DNA of 64,000 bases from Cellulomonas terrae (lineage in GTDB: Bacteria > Actinomycetota > Actinomycetes > Actinomycetales > Cellulomonadaceae). The stretch covers positions 124,001-188,000 of the forward strand of contig NZ_BJWH01000003.1 of assembly GCF_007990265.1 (NCBI RefSeq), read 5' to 3'. The notes beneath the pieces are model-generated. The model was not told where the DNA came from. It made no database searches and saw only the letters and a list, made by a program, of their open reading frames with translations. This document shows, in pieces, positions 51,708 to 59,161 of the stretch (within the stretch, counting starts at the first letter, position 1; every line of letters starts with the position of its first letter). Both the position numbers and the translations under genes were made by a program.

Positions 51708-52036
51708 AGCACGTCCCGGGGGGCGGGATCCGTGTCCTTCCAGAGCAGCCGGACCTGGAAGGTGGCGGTCCCCGAACCCTTGACGATCAACGACGTGAGC
51801 TTGCCGGTCTCGACCGCGACGTCGAGACCGAACGTGACCTCGGCCTCGTCCGGCCGGGCGCGGCGCAGGGCATCTGTCATGGCCTTCGCCACCTCGGTGA
51901 CCGACGAGGTCAGGTCGTCGAAGGGGAGAACCGTGCCCAGCCCGGTGACATCCTGCTCGAGGTCGTCCTGCTGGGCGATCTCGATCTTGAAGACGGGCCC
52001 ACCGCCCGCGACCTCCGTGCTGACGACGCGTTCCAC
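51704..52036 (-). CDS. Trypco1 (trypsin co-occurring) domain protein, CU044_2847-like
   Basis: A 110-residue single-domain protein: two beta strands (FKIEIAQQ), a central helix (SSVTEVAKAMTDALRRARPDE), then EVTFGLDVAVETGKLTSLIVKG and TFQVRLLWKD. This pattern matches the small Trypco1 family found beside trypsin and CHAT proteins in predicted conflict operons, as I recall it. No catalytic motif is visible, so an adaptor or sensor role is inferred. It is the first gene of the operon, with a GTG start at 52036 after an AGGGG site, and overlaps the protease gene by 4 bp. Confidence 0.8.
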   Translation of the reverse strand: MERVVSTEVAGGGPVFKIEIAQQDDLEQDVTGLGTVLPFDDLTSSVTEVAKAMTDALRRARPDEAEVTFGLDVAVETGKLTSLIVKGSGTATFQVRLLWKDTDPAPRDVL

Positions 52037-52457
52037 CCGAATGCCCCTTTCGGAAGGTTCCCTCGCTCGAACGCTACTCGGGCCATCTCAGGTGGTCACG
52101 GGTGGAAAAGTACGAATTGCGGTCCCTCGCGATTGTTGCGATCCGGCGCAAGAATCGGCCCTGTTCCTGCCGGACGACGAGCTGACCGTCGTGTCGGCCG
52201 CGCCAGGAGCACCAAGAAGGATCGCGCCGCGATACGTGATGCCGTGGAGGGGCGTGCACCACGAGGCGGCCTGCCCCGCCCCGGAGACGGGCGGCCTCCG
52301 TGCCGGACGCGGGCGGTGACCGACGGGCGGCGCAGAGCGGTCCGCGCTCGGCAGCAGCTTCCGGCCGTGTGTCGATCTGGCGTTCCCCCGCGCGTCGTCC
52401 GGTTGGACGTCGCCGATCGCAGGGCGACGCCACCGGTGAGACACGACGGAGGACACG
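52037..52457. other. Intergenic region between the Trypco1 operon and DUF899 gene
   Basis: 421 bp between two divergent genes, so it should hold both promoters. I see no convincing coding frame, tRNA or long repeat. A short hairpin (CCTTTCGG/AAGG-type) lies next to the Trypco1 ribosome site. GGAGGACACG precedes the DUF899 ATG. No clear operator was found. Confidence 0.6.
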
Positions 52458-53240
52458 ATGACCACCCACCCCGCTGACCCGACGAGCACGCTGCCCGCCC
52501 CTCCCCCGGTGACCGACCTCGCCACCTGGCAGGCCGCCCGCGACGAGCTGCTCGTGCAGGAGAAGGCTCACACTCGCGCTGGTGACAGGCTCGCGGCGGC
52601 CCGGCGCCGGCTGCCGCGGGTCGAGATCGACGGGACCGTCGAGGTCGTCGGGCCGGACGGGCCGGTCCCGTTCGTCGACCTGTTCGACGTGCGCGACGAG
52701 CTCGTCGTCTACAAGCACATGTGGCACGACGGCGCTCCTCACCAGGGGCAGTGCGAGGGGTGCACGGTGACGGCGTGGCAGCTCAAGGACGCCGTCTACC
52801 TGAACGCCCGCGGCGTCTCCTTCGCCATCCTCACGACGGGCAGCTGGGACGAGGTCGCCCCGTTCGTCGAGTTCATGGGCTACACCCAGCCGTGGTACTC
52901 GGTGCGCGACGTCGAACCGCCCGTCGGGGACGACATGGGATCGTTCGCCTCCTTCCTGCGCGACGGCGACCGCGTCTTCCTGGCCTACTCCACGACGGGG
53001 CGCGGCGTGGAGGCGGCGATCGGGTCCTTCGGCCTGCTCGACATGACGCCGCACGGACGCGGCGAGGCGTGGGAGGACAACCCCGGGGGCGGGCCCGAGG
53101 GGCGCGAGGCGTGCTGGTACTGGCGGTCCGACGCGGACGGGAGGGCCGGGTGGGCGCAGACGAGCCGGCCCGTGCCGCAGTGGACCCGTCCCGGAGCAGC
53201 TCCCGTGGAGACGCTGGGCCGCCACGCCCATCATCACTGA
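52458..53240 (+). CDS. DUF899 family thioredoxin-like protein
   Basis: A 260-residue DUF899 protein: WQAARDELLVQEKAHTRAGDRLAAARRRLP at the N-terminus, a CxxC pair in GQCEGCTV, and LNARGVSFAILTTGSWDEV. The family has a thioredoxin-like fold and unknown function. A His-rich end (RHAHHH) closes the protein. It is transcribed divergently from the Trypco1 operon, and shares its intergenic region only. Confidence 0.85.
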   Translation: MTTHPADPTSTLPAPPPVTDLATWQAARDELLVQEKAHTRAGDRLAAARRRLPRVEIDGTVEVVGPDGPVPFVDLFDVRDELVVYKHMWHDGAPHQGQCEGCTVTAWQLKDAVYLNARGVSFAILTTGSWDEVAPFVEFMGYTQPWYSVRDVEPPVGDDMGSFASFLRDGDRVFLAYSTTGRGVEAAIGSFGLLDMTPHGRGEAWEDNPGGGPEGREACWYWRSDADGRAGWAQTSRPVPQWTRPGAAPVETLGRHAHHH

Positions 53241-53258
53241 GCGCGGCAGGCCCGTGGC

Positions 53259-53302
53259 ATACCTAGAGGCGCTAGGGTTTGATACCTAGCACATCAAGGT
53301 AG
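53259..53302 (+). promoter_or_regulatory. Repeats in front of padR (probable autoregulatory operator)
   Basis: Two copies of ATACCTAG (53259-53266, 53282-53289), spaced 23 bp, with CTAGG between them (53272-53276), and AAGGTAG just before the ribosome site. CCTAG/CTAGG forms an inverted repeat across the first copy. PadR proteins commonly bind such sites in their own promoter. Confidence 0.5.
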
Positions 53303-53312
53303 AGGAGCCGTC

Positions 53313-53675
53313 GTGCGCATCGACAAGGACCTGGTCGCTGCCTCGGCGACCCCGCTCGTCCTCGGGATCCTCGCGGACGGCGACCTCTACGGGTACGCGA
53401 TCCTCAAGCGGGTCGGCGAGCTCTCCGGCGGGCGCATGCAGTGGACGGACGGGATGCTCTACCCGCTCCTGCACCGGCTCGAACGGCTCGGCCACGTCTC
53501 GTCGTCCTGGGGGACGTCCGAGGCGGGCCGGCGCCGCAAGCACTACGCCATCACGTCGACCGGGCGGGCCGCGCTCGCCGAGCGGCACGCGCAGTGGGAC
53601 GTCGTCGCCGACGCGCTCCGGCAGGTCTGGGAGTCCGCGCCGCGGCCCGCCCCCGTCGTGGAGGGGTGGGCGTGA
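53313..53675 (+). CDS. PadR family transcriptional regulator
   Basis: A 120-residue PadR protein: winged helix with VLGILADGDLYGYAILKRV and the family hallmark DGMLYPLLHRLERLGHVSSSW, followed by GRRRKHYAITSTGRAAL. PadR dimers repress genes in response to effectors. The GTG start follows GAGGAG. Its TGA shares bases with the ATG of the next gene, so it is coupled to the membrane protein it probably controls. Confidence 0.93.
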   Translation: MRIDKDLVAASATPLVLGILADGDLYGYAILKRVGELSGGRMQWTDGMLYPLLHRLERLGHVSSSWGTSEAGRRRKHYAITSTGRAALAERHAQWDVVADALRQVWESAPRPAPVVEGWA

Positions 53676-55024
53676 TGGCGGCGGACGACGAGCTCGAGGC
53701 GCAGATCGACCGGTGGCGCGGCTACGTGCACCGACGGCAGGTCATCTCGTCGGCCGACGTCGACGAGCTCGAGGACCACCTGCGGGGCCAGGTCACCGAC
53801 CTGCGCGCGACGGGGCTCGACGACGACGAGGCGTTCCTCGTCGCGATCAAGCGTCTCGGCAACCTGGACGCGGTCTCCCGCGAGTACGCCCGGGAGCACT
53901 CGGACCGGCTGTGGAAGCAGCTGGCGCTCGTCCCCGACGACTCCCCCGGCTCGCCGGCGCCGCGGTGGCGCGAGCTCGCGGTCGTGCTCGCGCTCGCGGC
54001 CGGTGCAGGTGTCGCGGTGCGGGCCGGGATCGCCTGGTTCGACGACGACCTCGCGCTCGCGCGCAACGTCGGCCTGCTCGTCGTCCCGTTCCTCGCCGCG
54101 TACCTGGGGTGGAAGCGCCGGGCCGGGGTGCGCACCGTGGCGGCGATCGCCGTGCCGTTCGTGGTGCTCGCCGTCGTCCTCAACGTGTACCCGTTCGTCC
54201 CCGAGGGGTCGACCGAGGTGCTGGCGATCCTCCACGCGCCCGTCGTCCTGTGGCTGCTGGTGGGGCTCGCGTACGTCGCCGGCTCGTGGCGCTCCGACGC
54301 CCGACGCATGGACTTCGTGCGGTTCACGGGCGAGCTCGCCGTCTACTACACCTTGCTCGCGCTGGGTGGCGGGGTCCTCCTGGGCCTCACCGCCGCGGTG
54401 CTGCAGCTCGTGGGCGTCGACCCCGAGCCGGTGATCACGGGCTGGGTGATGCCGTTCGCGGTCCCCGGCGCCCTGGTCGTCGCCGCCTGGCTCGTCGAGG
54501 CGAAGCAGGACGTCGTCGAGAACATCGCCCCCGTGCTGACACGGATCTTCACGCCGCTGACCGTCGTGATGCTCGTGGCCGTCCTCGGGGTGCTGATCTC
54601 CTCCGGCGGCCTCGTGGAGGTGGACCGCGACCTGCTCATCCTCATGGACGCGATCCTCGTGCTGGTCCTCGCGCTGCTCCTCTACTCGATCTCCGCCCGC
54701 GACCCGCTCGCGCCGCCCGCGCTCGCCGACTGGCTCCAGCTCGTCATGGTGGGTGCCGCCCTCGCGGTCGACGCCGTGATGCTGACCGCGATGCTCACCC
54801 GGATCGCCGAGTTCGGCACGAGCCCCAACAAGGTCGCCGCGCTCGGTCTCAACCTGCTGCTGCTCGTGCACCTCGGCGTCTCGGCGTGGCGCAGCGCCCG
54901 GTTCCTACGTGGTCGGGGGACGTTCTCGGAGCTCGAGCGCTGGCAGACGCGGTACCTGCCGGTCTACGCCGCCTGGGCCGGGTTCGTCGTGATCGTGTTC
55001 CCGCCGTTGTTCGACTTCGCCTGA
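53675..55024 (+). CDS. Permease-prefix (HAAS-type) membrane protein
   Basis: A 449-residue membrane protein. Residues 1-~85 form a cytosolic helical prefix (EAQIDRWRGYVHRRQVISSADVDELEDHLR, FLVAIKRLGNLDAVSREYA), the domain found on permeases and in operons with PadR. The remainder has about ten hydrophobic helices. It is not an ABC ATPase; transport function is unknown. ATG 53675 is used; GTG at 53672 is immediately adjacent. Pairing with PadR is the typical gene arrangement for this prefix domain. Confidence 0.82.
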   Translation: MAADDELEAQIDRWRGYVHRRQVISSADVDELEDHLRGQVTDLRATGLDDDEAFLVAIKRLGNLDAVSREYAREHSDRLWKQLALVPDDSPGSPAPRWRELAVVLALAAGAGVAVRAGIAWFDDDLALARNVGLLVVPFLAAYLGWKRRAGVRTVAAIAVPFVVLAVVLNVYPFVPEGSTEVLAILHAPVVLWLLVGLAYVAGSWRSDARRMDFVRFTGELAVYYTLLALGGGVLLGLTAAVLQLVGVDPEPVITGWVMPFAVPGALVVAAWLVEAKQDVVENIAPVLTRIFTPLTVVMLVAVLGVLISSGGLVEVDRDLLILMDAILVLVLALLLYSISARDPLAPPALADWLQLVMVGAALAVDAVMLTAMLTRIAEFGTSPNKVAALGLNLLLLVHLGVSAWRSARFLRGRGTFSELERWQTRYLPVYAAWAGFVVIVFPPLFDFA

Positions 55025-55107
55025 CCCGCGACGGTCGAGCGCGGTACCGTCCGGCGAGGCACGCACCCCGCGGGCCTGGAGCACGATCCGACGCGACAAG
55101 GAAGTCG

Positions 55108-55851
55108 ATGCGGCAGGAGTCACGACGAGTCCGGCTGCGGACGCGCGCGCCCTGGCGGCTCGTCGTCGGCGCGTCGCTCGTCGTCCTCCTGACCCCCTCT
55201 GCTGCGACCGCTGCCGGGGCGGGCGACGCGCCGCCGCCGGACGAGGTCCTGGAGCTCTTCGACGAGGGGGCGGCGGCCGCGTTCACGACCGACGGCGCGG
55301 CGCCCGAGCAGGTCACGTTCGGCACGCCCCGCACCGTCCACCGGTTCACTCAGACGTACATGCGCGGCGACGCCCGGGGAGACGTCGTCGAGCCGGACGG
55401 GACCTGGATCGCCCCGGCGTTCGACGGCGACGGGCGCAGCATCGGGACGGCTCTGGTCTGGTACCCGGACGGAGCAGCGGACCCCGAGGTCGCTGCCGTC
55501 GAGTGGGACCCGCACCTGGGCGAACGGCTCGCGGCCGCCCCTGCCGACCCGCTGGTGCACTTCCCCGAGGCGAACCTGTGGTTCACGCTCCATGGCGACG
55601 AGCTGCGAGGGCTGGACGGCTCGCAGGTCGTGGTCGAGGAGTACGGCACGTCGCTCACGGCGCAGCTCACGGGGATCGACGCCACGGGCGGCGGCGCGCA
55701 GGTCCTGGTGCCGGACTCGGCGATCCTCCAGCCGCGGGGCAGCACCACCGCTCTCGCGATCGGAGCGGCCGTGGTGCTGGCCGTCGCCCTCCTGCGCCGA
55801 CGCTGGCGCGGCTCGCGCGGCCCGGCCAGCCAGGGCGAGACCTCCGGCTGA
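55108..55851 (+). CDS. Hypothetical exported protein with C-terminal membrane anchor
   Basis: A 247-residue protein of no recognised family. It has an N-terminal signal (LVVGASLVVLLTPSAATAAGA), a ~170-residue extracellular region, and a single C-terminal hydrophobic helix (ALAIGAAVVLAVALL) with a basic tail, so it is probably anchored in the membrane. ATG 55108 follows AAGGAAG. It lies 83 bp after the PadR-regulated membrane protein, possibly part of that transcript. No function can be assigned. Confidence 0.7.
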   Translation: MRQESRRVRLRTRAPWRLVVGASLVVLLTPSAATAAGAGDAPPPDEVLELFDEGAAAAFTTDGAAPEQVTFGTPRTVHRFTQTYMRGDARGDVVEPDGTWIAPAFDGDGRSIGTALVWYPDGAADPEVAAVEWDPHLGERLAAAPADPLVHFPEANLWFTLHGDELRGLDGSQVVVEEYGTSLTAQLTGIDATGGGAQVLVPDSAILQPRGSTTALAIGAAVVLAVALLRRRWRGSRGPASQGETSG

Positions 55852-55889
55852 CCCAGCTGTTCTGCGGCCCCGAGGGACAACGCTGTCCC

Positions 55890-55929
55890 GTAACAGTTAC
55901 TTGCCAGTCAGTAACACTGCCCGTTACTG
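55890..55929 (+). promoter_or_regulatory. GTAAC/GTTAC repeat cluster upstream of GH16
   Basis: Four half-sites within 40 bp: GTAAC-A-GTTAC (55890-55900) and CAGTAAC-ACTGCCC-GTTACTG (55909-55929), the second a perfect 7-bp inverted repeat. They lie 110-150 bp before the GH16 start and look like paired operator sites; the regulator is not identified. Confidence 0.45.
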
Positions 55930-56038
55930 TGCCGCAAAACGGACAGGTCGCCCCGCACGTGCGCAGCGTCGTGACACGTGTCATCGGGCGGCGCCGACCC
56001 CCGGCCCCGTCCGTTCGCCGAGGTTCCAGGAGGCAACG

Positions 56039-57307
56039 ATGCATCCCGTACGCCCACGCACCGCCACCCGCCGAGCACACGGACTCGCCGCCGCTCTCGG
56101 CGCCGCCGCCCTGGTCGCTGCCGGTCTGGTGGCCTCGACCTCCTCCCCCGCCGAGGCAGCAGTCGGGGACGTCATCTGGTCGCAGGAGTTCAACGGCTCC
56201 GCCGGCAGTGCCCCCGACTCCTCGGTGTGGAGCTACGACACCGGGGCCGGCGGCTGGGGCAACGCGGAGCTGCAGAACTACACGACGTCGCGCAACAACT
56301 CCGCGCTCGACGGGCAGGGCAACCTCGTCATCACCGCCCGGCGCGAGGGAGACGGGTCGTACACGTCGGCGCGGCTGCAGAGCAACGACAAGTTCGAGGT
56401 GAAGTACGGCCGCGTCGAGGCCCGCATCCAGATCCCGCGCGGCCAGGGCATCTGGCCGGCGTTCTGGATGCTCGGCGGTGACTTCCCCCAGAACTCATGG
56501 CCGTCGTCGGGCGAGATCGACATCATGGAGAACGTCGGCAAGGAACCGCACCGCATCTACGGCACGGTGCACGGCCCCGGCTACTCGGGCGGCGGCGGCA
56601 TCACGGGCGCGTACCAGCACCCGCAGAACTGGTCCTTCGCGGACACCTTCCACACCTACGCGGTGGACTGGAAGCCCGGCTCGATCACGTGGTCCGTCGA
56701 CGGGAACGTGTTCCACCAGGTCACGCGAGCAAGCGTCGGCGGCAACGCGTGGGTGTTCGACAAGGCGTACTTCCTCATCCTCAACGTGGCGGTCGGGGGC
56801 CAGTGGCCCGGCTACCCCGACGGCTCGACCCAGTTCCCGCAGCAGATGAAGGTCGACTACGTCCGCGTGTACGACAACGGCTCGGGCTCCGGTGGCGGCG
56901 GTGGCGGCGGGTCGCTCCCGACAGGCACGGGCACCGTCCGCGTCGCGAACCAGCTGTGCCTCGACGTGCCGTGGGCGCAGACCCACGACGGCAACCCGAT
57001 CCAGGTGGTCGGCTGCAACGGCAACGCCGCCCAGCAGTGGACCCGCGGGTCCGACGGCACGGTCCGCGCGCTGGGCAAGTGCCTCGACGTGAGTGGCGGC
57101 GGGACGGCCAACGGGACCGTCGTGCAGCTGTGGACGTGCAACGGCACGGGCGCCCAGAAGTGGACGTACGACTCGGGGACGCGCGCGCTGAAGAACCCGC
57201 AGTCGGGGCGCTGCCTCGACGCGGTGGGTGGCACGCCCGTGCACGACGGGCAGCGCGTGAACCTGTGGGACTGCCACGGTGGCGCGAACCAGCAGTGGTA
57301 CCTCTGA
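56039..57307 (+). CDS. GH16 endo-beta-glucanase (laminarinase-type) with CBM13 module
   Basis: A 422-residue secreted enzyme. Signal peptide 1-40; GH16 domain ~43-280 with catalytic GEIDIMENVG (Glu159, Asp161, Glu164) and WPAFWMLGGDFP; a Gly/Ser linker (281-295); then a ricin-type beta-trefoil (298-422) with repeated QxW elements (NAAQQW, GAQKW, GANQQW). GEIDIME is characteristic of endo-1,3(4)-beta-glucanases, so laminarin or mixed-linkage glucan is the likely substrate. ATG 56039 follows CCAGGAGG. A terminator separates it from the convergent GH43 gene. Confidence 0.94.
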   Translation: MHPVRPRTATRRAHGLAAALGAAALVAAGLVASTSSPAEAAVGDVIWSQEFNGSAGSAPDSSVWSYDTGAGGWGNAELQNYTTSRNNSALDGQGNLVITARREGDGSYTSARLQSNDKFEVKYGRVEARIQIPRGQGIWPAFWMLGGDFPQNSWPSSGEIDIMENVGKEPHRIYGTVHGPGYSGGGGITGAYQHPQNWSFADTFHTYAVDWKPGSITWSVDGNVFHQVTRASVGGNAWVFDKAYFLILNVAVGGQWPGYPDGSTQFPQQMKVDYVRVYDNGSGSGGGGGGGSLPTGTGTVRVANQLCLDVPWAQTHDGNPIQVVGCNGNAAQQWTRGSDGTVRALGKCLDVSGGGTANGTVVQLWTCNGTGAQKWTYDSGTRALKNPQSGRCLDAVGGTPVHDGQRVNLWDCHGGANQQWYL

Positions 57308-57321
57308 CGCCCTGACCGGCG

Positions 57322-57358
57322 GCTCGGGGGCGACGGTCAAGCGCCGTCGCCCCCGAGC
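57322..57358. terminator. Bidirectional terminator between GH16 and GH43
   Basis: Perfect 15-bp inverted repeat (GCTCGGGGGCGACGG / CCGTCGCCCCCGAGC) with a 7-nt loop in the 57-bp convergent gap. Confidence 0.85.
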
Positions 57359-57364
57359 GTCAGC

Positions 57365-59161
57365 TCAGCGGGACCACTGCATGCTGGTCGCCGTGGTGCA
57401 GGTCCGCTGCTCGAGTGCGGCTCCCGCAGCGGTCGAGCCGTTGACCACGGCGACGCACTTGTTGCTGTTGACGTTCACCAGCTGGAAGTAGCCGTCGCCC
57501 GTCGAGCGCCAGCTGAACACCTGGTTGAGGCCGTCGTGGCAGGTGTACTGGATGATCGCCGCACCGTCGGCCGTGGAGGCGCCTGTGACGTCGACACACT
57601 TGCCGCTGTGCACGCTCTGCAGCCGCACGTTGCCGCTGCCGGCGTCGAGGAAGCGCCACTGCTGCCACGCCGCACCGTTGCTCGTCCACTGGCCGATCAC
57701 CGCGAGGTTGTCGAGGTTGGGCTGCTGGACGTCGACGACCTGGCCGCTGTTGCGGTTGGTGATCCGGTACGCCGTCGGGCCGCTGCCTCCTCCGCCGAAC
57801 TGCCACCAGTTGACGTTGAACAGGTTGCCGCTGCCCCCGACGAAGCGCAGGTACAGGTCGTGCGTGCCCGTGGCTCCGCTCACCGGGCAGGTGGTGGTCG
57901 TCCAGCTCTGCCAGCCTCCGGTGCCCCCGACCGTGCAGGTGCCGGCGAGCGGGCCACCGGTGCCGTCCAGCCGCACCTCGATCCGACCCCCCGCAGTCGC
58001 GGAGGCCACCCGGGCGGAGAACGAGGTGGCCCCGGTGCCGAACGCGACGCCCTTGACCTTGACGTAGTCCCCGTTCTCGATCCACCCGATGTTCATCCCG
58101 CCCTCGCTGGACGGCTCCGTCTCGATGCCGGAGCCCCAGGCGATCGTCTCGGCCTCCTGCCGGACGTACGGGTCGAGCGTGCCCACCTGGGGTGCCCCGG
58201 TCGTCGTCATGGTGATCGTCGGGATGCTGCCGTCGGCGTTGTAGCTGAACTTCTCGACGGCCACCGACCGCGTGTAGCCGCCACCACCCGGCAGAGCCCC
58301 GTTGTGGTAGAAGAAGTACGAGGCTCCCTTGAAGTCGATGACGCCGGCGTGGTTGGTGAAGCTGCTGCCCTGCGTGGGCATGATCGTCCCCCGGTACGTC
58401 CACGGTCCGGTCGGACCGGGGGCAGTGGAGTAGGCCAGGAACTCGGAGCAGCACCGGGCGGCGAACACGTTGTAGTAGAGCCCGCCACGCTTGTAGACCC
58501 AGGGCCCTTCCTCGTAGAGCGTCGGGCGGCTGGCGTTGCCCGTGCGGGTGCCGAACCCCGCGGTGGTGAGCGGGATCTGCGTCGGGCTGCCGGAGAACGA
58601 GATCATGTCGGCGTTGAGCCGCACGTACCAGAGGTTGGGGTTGCCCCAGTAGAGGTACGCCTGCCCGCCGTCGTCGATGAGGACGGTCGGGTCGATCTCG
58701 CCGTTGCCCACCAGCGGCCGGCCGATCGCGTCCCGGAACGGGCCCGTCGGGCTCTCGGAGACGCCGACCCCGATGACCATCTGCCCGTTCGAGCGCTGCC
58801 GCACCGGGACGTACCAGTAGTACTTCCCGTTGCGTGCGACGACCTGGCCCGCCCAGGCGTTGGCGTCCGCCCAGGAGAACGTCGCGAGCGACATCGGCGA
58901 GCCGTGGTCGGTCCAGTTGACCATGTCGGCCGAGGAGAAGACCCGCCAGTCGCGCATGGTGAAGTAGGTCGACGCGTCCTCGTCGTGCCCCGTGTAGAGG
59001 TACACCCGGCCGTCGACCACCAGCGGCGCCGGGTCGGCCGTGTAGAGGTGCTGGACGATCGGGTTGTCCGCCTGCGCGGGGGCCGGCGCCAGCGTCACGG
59101 CGCAGACCAGAGCGACGAGCACGACGACGGCCGACCGCAGCCTCGAGGGTCCGGCGGTCAC
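57365..59161 (-). CDS. GH43 arabinofuranosidase/xylosidase-type enzyme with CBM6 and CBM13
   Basis: A 598-residue secreted enzyme. Signal peptide 1-~31; five-bladed beta-propeller GH43 domain (~35-325) with the three expected acidic residues at Asp43 (YTADPAPLV), Asp158 (GEIDPTVLI) and Glu218 (YEEGPWVY); CBM6 (~333-456, with EGGMNIGWIENGDYV); and a ricin-type CBM13 (~463-598). It likely releases arabinose or xylose from plant hemicellulose. The GTG start at 59161 overlaps the GH27 stop by 4 bp, so the two are translationally coupled. Confidence 0.94.
   Translation of the reverse strand: MTAGPSRLRSAVVVLVALVCAVTLAPAPAQADNPIVQHLYTADPAPLVVDGRVYLYTGHDEDASTYFTMRDWRVFSSADMVNWTDHGSPMSLATFSWADANAWAGQVVARNGKYYWYVPVRQRSNGQMVIGVGVSESPTGPFRDAIGRPLVGNGEIDPTVLIDDGGQAYLYWGNPNLWYVRLNADMISFSGSPTQIPLTTAGFGTRTGNASRPTLYEEGPWVYKRGGLYYNVFAARCCSEFLAYSTAPGPTGPWTYRGTIMPTQGSSFTNHAGVIDFKGASYFFYHNGALPGGGGYTRSVAVEKFSYNADGSIPTITMTTTGAPQVGTLDPYVRQEAETIAWGSGIETEPSSEGGMNIGWIENGDYVKVKGVAFGTGATSFSARVASATAGGRIEVRLDGTGGPLAGTCTVGGTGGWQSWTTTTCPVSGATGTHDLYLRFVGGSGNLFNVNWWQFGGGGSGPTAYRITNRNSGQVVDVQQPNLDNLAVIGQWTSNGAAWQQWRFLDAGSGNVRLQSVHSGKCVDVTGASTADGAAIIQYTCHDGLNQVFSWRSTGDGYFQLVNVNSNKCVAVVNGSTAAGAALEQRTCTTATSMQWSR

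Noticed and set aside
52088..52525. Open frames in the Trypco1/DUF899 intergenic region
   Set aside because: No domain, no ribosome site, and both overlap the DUF899 promoter and coding start; composition looks like random high-GC frame.
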